Of a stretch of DNA of 64,000 nucleotides, positions 60,078-64,000 are shown one piece after another; within the stretch, counting starts at the first letter, position 1, and the number at the start of each line of letters is the position of its first letter. The notes below the pieces were generated by a model. That model was not told the origin of the DNA. It saw nothing but the letters and a program-made list of their open reading frames with translations, and ran no database searches. A program made the position numbers and the translations under genes. Source of the DNA: Martinezella lusitana (GTDB taxonomy: Bacteria; Pseudomonadota; Alphaproteobacteria; Rhizobiales; Rhizobiaceae); assembly GCF_900094565.1 (NCBI RefSeq), contig NZ_FMAF01000029.1:1-64000 (forward strand), read 5' to 3'.

Positions 60078-60587
60078 ATGATCCATATTCGCAATGCGCA
60101 TGAAGGGGAAGCGGAGGTACTGGCCAATATCGGCCTGCGCTCATGGCAGAAGGCCATGGGCTCGATCGGAAGTCCGGTCGAGCTTCTGGAAAGTGCAAGC
60201 GACGCGTTTTCGAATTTCACGCGCAACGTCTGGCTGACAATCACGGTCATCGAGCTGAACGGGGAGGTCGTCGGCTGGGCGGCGCGCGAGGGCCTCGATG
60301 AGACCATCTCCGATTTCTGGATCGACCCGGGGTTTCTCAGGCGAGGTCTCGGTTCGGCACTCCTGGAGCGTATCGAGCAGGACATGCGCGAACAGGGGCT
60401 GGAAAAGGTTTCGCTGCACACTCATGCCGGCAATGTCGACGCGATCGGTTTTTTCAAGGCTCGTGGCTATGAGATCAACTGGCTGTCGATCGTCTATTCC
60501 CCGAAGCTCGATAGCGATGTGCCGACCATCGGGCTTTCAAAAGCGCTGGTCGAAGATAGCGACGGCGTCTACGGTCCAGGCATATAG
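60078..60587 (+). CDS. GNAT-family N-acetyltransferase
   Basis: A 169-residue GNAT with acetyl-CoA loop in PGFLRRGLGSALLERI (about residues 90-105), LHTHAGNVDAIGFFKARGYE at the end of the core fold, and a C-terminal tail of about 25 residues. ATG 60078 follows GGCGGGGGCCCG. Its divergent neighbour is a YjhX-like gene whose E. coli homologue pairs with a GNAT antitoxin. Substrate unknown. Confidence 0.8.
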   Translation: MIHIRNAHEGEAEVLANIGLRSWQKAMGSIGSPVELLESASDAFSNFTRNVWLTITVIELNGEVVGWAAREGLDETISDFWIDPGFLRRGLGSALLERIEQDMREQGLEKVSLHTHAGNVDAIGFFKARGYEINWLSIVYSPKLDSDVPTIGLSKALVEDSDGVYGPGI

Positions 60588-60674
60588 CGCGCCGGCGATG
60601 CCGAAAGCCTTGCACCATCTCGCCAATTGCTCTACCTCACAAAGTTCAGAAGAACAGCATTTCAAGAGCTTCCC

Positions 60675-62180
60675 ATGACCCTTGTCGACGTCCGCACGCC
60701 AGATCCGAAACGCTTCATTCCCGGTGCCACCGGCGATTGGGAAATCGTTATCGGCATGGAAGTCCATGCCCAGGTGTTGAGCAATTCCAAGCTCTTCTCC
60801 GGTGCCTCGACCGAGTTCGGCAAGCCGCAGAATTCCAACGTCTCGCTGGTCGATGCCGCCATGCCCGGCATGCTGCCCGTCATCAACGAGGAGTGCGTCA
60901 AGCAGGCCGTGCGCACCGGCCTCGGCCTGAAGGCGCAGGTCAACAATCGTTCGATCTTCGACCGTAAGAACTATTTCTACCCCGACTTGCCGCAGGGCTA
61001 TCAGATCTCGCAGTTCAAGGATCCGATCGTCGGCGAGGGCAAGATCGTCATTTCGTTGGGGCCGGATCGTCAGGGCCAGTTCGAGGATATCGAGATCGGC
61101 ATCGAGCGGCTGCATCTGGAGCAGGATGCCGGCAAGTCGCTGCATGATCAGCACGCCACCATGTCCTATGTGGATCTCAACCGCTCCGGCGTGGCGCTGA
61201 TGGAAATCGTCTCCAAGCCGGACATCCGCTCGTCGGACGAAGCCAAGGCCTATATGACCAAGCTCCGCTCGATCGTGCGCTATCTCGGCACCTGCGACGG
61301 CAACATGGACGAAGGCTCGATGCGCGCCGACGTCAACGTTTCCGTGCGCCGCCCCGGTGGTGAGTTCGGCACGCGCTGCGAGATCAAGAACGTCAACTCC
61401 ATCCGCTTCATCGGCCAGGCGATCGAATACGAAGCGCGCCGTCAGATCGGCATCCTTGAGGATGGCGGCAAGATCGACCAGGAAACCCGCCTGTTCGATC
61501 CGAACAAGGGCGAGACACGCTCCCTGCGCACCAAGGAAGATGCGCATGACTACCGCTATTTCCCCGATCCGGATCTGCTGCCGCTCGAATTCGATGACGC
61601 CTTCGTCAAGGAACTTGCGGCGCACTTGCCCGAGCTGCCCGACGACAAGAAGGAGCGCTTCGTTCGCGAGCTAGGCCTGTCGATCTACGACGCCTCCGTT
61701 CTGGTCTCGGAAAAGGCGATCGCCGATTATTTCGAAGCGGTCGCTGCCGGCCGTGACGGCAAGATGGCGGCAAACTGGGTCATCAACGACTTGCTGGGTG
61801 CTCTGAACAAAATCGGCAAAGATATTGAAGAAACTCCGGTTTCGCCCGCCCAGCTCGGCGCGATCATCGATCTCATCAAGGCTGAAACCATCTCCGGCAA
61901 GATCGCCAAGGATCTGTTCGAGATCATCCTCACCGAAGGCGGCGATCCCACAGAGATCGTCGAGACCCGCGGCATGAAGCAGGTCACCGACACCGGCGCC
62001 ATCGAAAAGGCCGTGGACGAAATCATCGCTGCTAACCCGGATCAGGTCGCCAAGGTCAAGGCCAAGCCGACGCTCGCCGGCTGGTTCGTCGGCCAGGTGA
62101 TGAAGTCGACCGGCGGCAAGGCCAACCCGCAGGCCGTGCAGGCGCTGGTCAAGGCCAAGCTCGGCATCGAAGAGGAATAA
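60675..62180 (+). CDS. gatB: Aspartyl/glutamyl-tRNA amidotransferase subunit B
   Basis: The kinase/transamidase subunit that activates the misacylated tRNA. The 501-residue protein has the GatB core: GMEVHAQVLSNSKLFS (about 23-38), LHLEQDAGKSLHDQ, VDLNRSGVALMEIVSKPDIR, EIKNVNS, and the C-terminal YqeY-like tail domain (about 345-500) that binds tRNA. ATG 60675 gives the usual N terminus MTLVDVRTPDPK. It is 3.5 kb downstream of gatA; the genes between are accessory. Confidence 0.94.
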   Translation: MTLVDVRTPDPKRFIPGATGDWEIVIGMEVHAQVLSNSKLFSGASTEFGKPQNSNVSLVDAAMPGMLPVINEECVKQAVRTGLGLKAQVNNRSIFDRKNYFYPDLPQGYQISQFKDPIVGEGKIVISLGPDRQGQFEDIEIGIERLHLEQDAGKSLHDQHATMSYVDLNRSGVALMEIVSKPDIRSSDEAKAYMTKLRSIVRYLGTCDGNMDEGSMRADVNVSVRRPGGEFGTRCEIKNVNSIRFIGQAIEYEARRQIGILEDGGKIDQETRLFDPNKGETRSLRTKEDAHDYRYFPDPDLLPLEFDDAFVKELAAHLPELPDDKKERFVRELGLSIYDASVLVSEKAIADYFEAVAAGRDGKMAANWVINDLLGALNKIGKDIEETPVSPAQLGAIIDLIKAETISGKIAKDLFEIILTEGGDPTEIVETRGMKQVTDTGAIEKAVDEIIAANPDQVAKVKAKPTLAGWFVGQVMKSTGGKANPQAVQALVKAKLGIEEE

Positions 62181-62183
62181 TCG

Positions 62184-62687
62184 GTGTTCTTCGTCCGCAC
62201 CGCCGGCGAGCAGGACCTGGAAAAGGTCCGTGCTCTGCTGCGCGAAACCTGGCATGCGACCTACGACCATATCTATGGGGCCGACAAGGTCAGCGAGTTG
62301 CATGCCTCCTGGCATTCTCTGGCGTCGCTGAAGGCACGGCTGGCGAAGAAGAACGCCGAATTCCTCGTCGCCGACGACGGCAAGACGATCGGCGGCATGG
62401 GCTATGCCGCCATGTCCACGGAGATGACAAAGACTGTCGAGCTCAACATGCTCTATGTCGGCCCGCGCTACCAACGCCAGGGCGTCGGCCGCGATATCTT
62501 TGCGGAGCTGGAAACCTGCTTTCCGGACGCAGAAGTCATGCGCCTGGAAGTCGAGCCCCAAAACGAGCCTGCGATCGCCTTTTACACGGCGCATGGCTTC
62601 GTCGAAGTCGGCCGTACGGAAAACTGCGGAAATGCGCAATCGGGCATTCCGGCGCTGATATTCGAGAAGCCTCTCGAAAACCACTGA
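62184..62687 (+). CDS. GNAT-family N-acetyltransferase
   Basis: A 167-residue acetyltransferase whose GTG start (62184) lies four bases after the gatB stop, so it is probably coupled to gatB. It has LRETWHATYDHIYGADKV near the N terminus, the acetyl-CoA loop in YQRQGVGRDIFAEL (about 92-105) and FYTAHGFVEVGRTE at the end of the core fold. Substrate unknown. Confidence 0.82.
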   Translation: MFFVRTAGEQDLEKVRALLRETWHATYDHIYGADKVSELHASWHSLASLKARLAKKNAEFLVADDGKTIGGMGYAAMSTEMTKTVELNMLYVGPRYQRQGVGRDIFAELETCFPDAEVMRLEVEPQNEPAIAFYTAHGFVEVGRTENCGNAQSGIPALIFEKPLENH

Positions 62688-62705
62688 CAGCTAGGCAGGT
62701 CGATC

Positions 62706-63173
62706 ATGAACAGCGCCGATTTGATCATTCGCGAAGCTCGTGAGGCTGACCTTCCTTCCTTGATCGACCTCTTCGCCGCAGATGCTGTCGGCGGCCACGG
62801 CGATACCACCGATCCATCCGCCTATGGCGATTACCTCCGGGCCTTCCGCACGGTCGATGCCTCATCCGAGCAGACGCTCTACGCCGCCGAACTGGCCGGC
62901 GAAGTCGTAGGCACGTTCCAGACGATGATCACGACATCGCTGACCGGCCGTGGCTCCTCCGCGATGATCATCGAAGCTGTGCAGACGCGCACGGATCTGC
63001 GCGGGCAGGGGATCGGCGCCGCAATGATCAATTTCTGCATTGCCGAGGCAAAAAGCCGCGGCATGCGGCTGGTGCAATTGACCTCGAACGCCCAGCGCAA
63101 GGATGCTCACCGCTTCTATGAGAGATTGGGTTTCAAGCCGAGCCATCTTGGTTTCAAGATGACATTGAAATGA
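62706..63173 (+). CDS. GNAT-family N-acetyltransferase
   Basis: A 155-residue GNAT with acetyl-CoA loop in RTDLRGQGIGAAMI (about 95-108) and RLVQLTSNAQRKDAHRFYERLGF at the end of the fold, a pattern common in amino-acid or small-molecule acetyltransferases. It follows the previous GNAT by 18 bases, so gatB and two GNAT genes may form one operon. Substrate unknown. Confidence 0.85.
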   Translation: MNSADLIIREAREADLPSLIDLFAADAVGGHGDTTDPSAYGDYLRAFRTVDASSEQTLYAAELAGEVVGTFQTMITTSLTGRGSSAMIIEAVQTRTDLRGQGIGAAMINFCIAEAKSRGMRLVQLTSNAQRKDAHRFYERLGFKPSHLGFKMTLK

Positions 63174-63279
63174 CAGCGTTTGCCTGCTGGAATCACTGGA
63201 CAAGCCCGTCCGGTGGCGGCATAAGCAAGCTATCGAATTCTGGTATCGCTCGCCATTCAGCGGGTATCGAGGAAAAGAC

Positions 63280-63678
63280 ATGTGGAATTTCATCGTACAA
63301 ACATTCACCTGGTGGAATGGTCAGACAATGGGGACGCGGTTCGCGACCTGGCGTTTCGGCAAGCGCGTCGGCGAGGATGAATTCGGCAATGTCTATTACG
63401 AAGGCGGCATGTCCTCCTACGGTCTCCCGAAGCGCTGGGTGATCTACAAGGGTTACGCGGAAGCCACGGCAATTCCCCCGGGCTGGCATGGCTGGATGCA
63501 TCACCGCACCGACGTTCCGCCAACCAAGGAAAACTATGTCGCCAAGGAATGGGAAAAGGGGCACCGCGCCAACCAGACCGGCACTCCGCAGGCCTATCGC
63601 CCGCCGGGCTCGCTGGCCGTTGCCGGCGAGCGTCCGCGCGTGACCGGCGACTATGACGCCTGGACCCCGGGCAACTGA
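63280..63678 (+). CDS. NDUFA12-type complex I accessory subunit
   Basis: A 132-residue homologue of the B17.2/NDUFA12 subunit of mitochondrial complex I, which packs on the peripheral arm and is kept in many alphaproteobacteria. Diagnostic stretches are GTRFATWRFGKRVGEDEFGNVYYEG, KRWVIYKG, IPPGWHGWMHHRTDVPP and KEWEKGHRANQTGTPQAY. A GAGGAAAAG motif precedes the ATG. It is 46 kb from the nuo operon, as is usual, and should act with it. Confidence 0.9.
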   Translation: MWNFIVQTFTWWNGQTMGTRFATWRFGKRVGEDEFGNVYYEGGMSSYGLPKRWVIYKGYAEATAIPPGWHGWMHHRTDVPPTKENYVAKEWEKGHRANQTGTPQAYRPPGSLAVAGERPRVTGDYDAWTPGN

Positions 63679-63782
63679 GCAGAAGGGGCCGGCTCGTCCT
63701 TTGGCCACAATTGGCCGTTAGGCGCGAGAGATGCCGGCTCTTGCTCGGCGCTTTGACCGAGACCAAGCGGAGATTGCCGGAT

Positions 63783-64000
63783 ATGACGTTTTTCACGCGG
63801 AGCGCTTCTTTGCGTGTAATGGCGGGAGCCGTGATCGCTCTCTTGGCTGGCATCGTTTTGCCGCCTTCCGCAGAGGCGGCCCGCATCGCCAATCCCGTCG
63901 CCGTTTTCTCCGGCCTCGACAAGATCACCGGCCGTATCACGACATTCGATGTCTATATGAACGAGACCGTGCAGTTCGGCGCGTTACAGGTGACGCCGCG
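63783..64000 (+). CDS. DUF2155 family protein (truncated by the window end)
   Basis: Only the first 72 codons lie in the window. Signal peptide about residues 1-32 (AGAVIALLAGIVLPP then EAARIA). The start of the mature part, NPVAVFSGLDKITGRITTFDVYMNETVQFGALQVTPR, is the recognisable beginning of DUF2155, a periplasmic family that usually follows the NDUFA12 gene in alphaproteobacteria. The gene runs past base 64000. Confidence 0.8.
   Translation, partial: MTFFTRSASLRVMAGAVIALLAGIVLPPSAEAARIANPVAVFSGLDKITGRITTFDVYMNETVQFGALQVTP

Noticed and set aside
1..64000. Prophage, insertion sequence or CRISPR array
   Set aside because: No transposase, integrase, capsid or Cas gene and no regularly spaced repeats were seen.

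Overview
The window is about 64 kb of alphaproteobacterial chromosome, almost certainly from the Rhizobiaceae and most like Rhizobium. The signs are the rhizobial nuo operon with its extra genes, divK-pleD next to a rpmG/topA/dprA block, a pyrB-pyrC' pair, gatCAB, NDUFA12 and DUF2155. GC content and coding density are high, and no prophage, insertion sequence or CRISPR array is visible. Assignments rest on reading protein motifs and gene order, with no database search.

Layout. 1-750: tRNA-Val (minus strand) and two nearly identical tRNA-Asp genes (plus strand). 1009-17327: a complete 14-subunit complex I operon, nuoABCDEFGHIJKLMN, with two extra genes: a small exported protein between nuoD and nuoE, and an Ala/Lys/Pro-rich protein between nuoF and nuoG. 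That second protein shares its C-terminal domain with the extended NuoE. 17327-20592: birA, rnj (RNase J), methylmalonyl-CoA epimerase and a DUF1467 membrane protein. 20593-21215: a non-coding gap holding a strong terminator and a likely minus-strand small RNA. 21216-29582: proS, lolC/E, lolD, two accessory genes, a 28-residue membrane microprotein and dnaE. 29579-35206: cell-wall enzymes (L,D-transpeptidase, GH25 lipoprotein), dinB with a LexA box, a GNAT, a HAD protein and DUF3572. 35338-37099: divK and pleD, the cell-cycle and c-di-GMP regulators. 37100-37918: an AT-rich gap with a strongly folded RNA and its own terminator. 37919-49426, all minus strand: rpmG, MFS transporter, DUF983, rnr, topA, dprA, plsY, a degenerate dihydroorotase (pyrC') and pyrB. 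49612-54363: AidB-like acyl-CoA dehydrogenase, a parD with a frameshifted parE, GNAT, TetR, small membrane proteins and ruvX. 54481-64000: UPF0173 hydrolase, gatC-gatA, a block holding a GNAT remnant, DUF4139, YjhX-like and GNAT genes, then gatB, two more GNATs, NDUFA12 and a truncated DUF2155 gene.

Most of this is core machinery: respiration, translation fidelity (ProRS, GatCAB), RNA decay (RNase J, RNase R), replication and repair (DnaE, TopA, DinB, DprA, RuvX), envelope biogenesis (Lol, PlsY, LDT) and cell-cycle signalling. The most interesting items lie between or beside these genes: the folded RNA after pleD, the RNA before proS, the microprotein before dnaE, the catalytically dead PyrC', the broken parE, and the shared domain added to complex I operon proteins.
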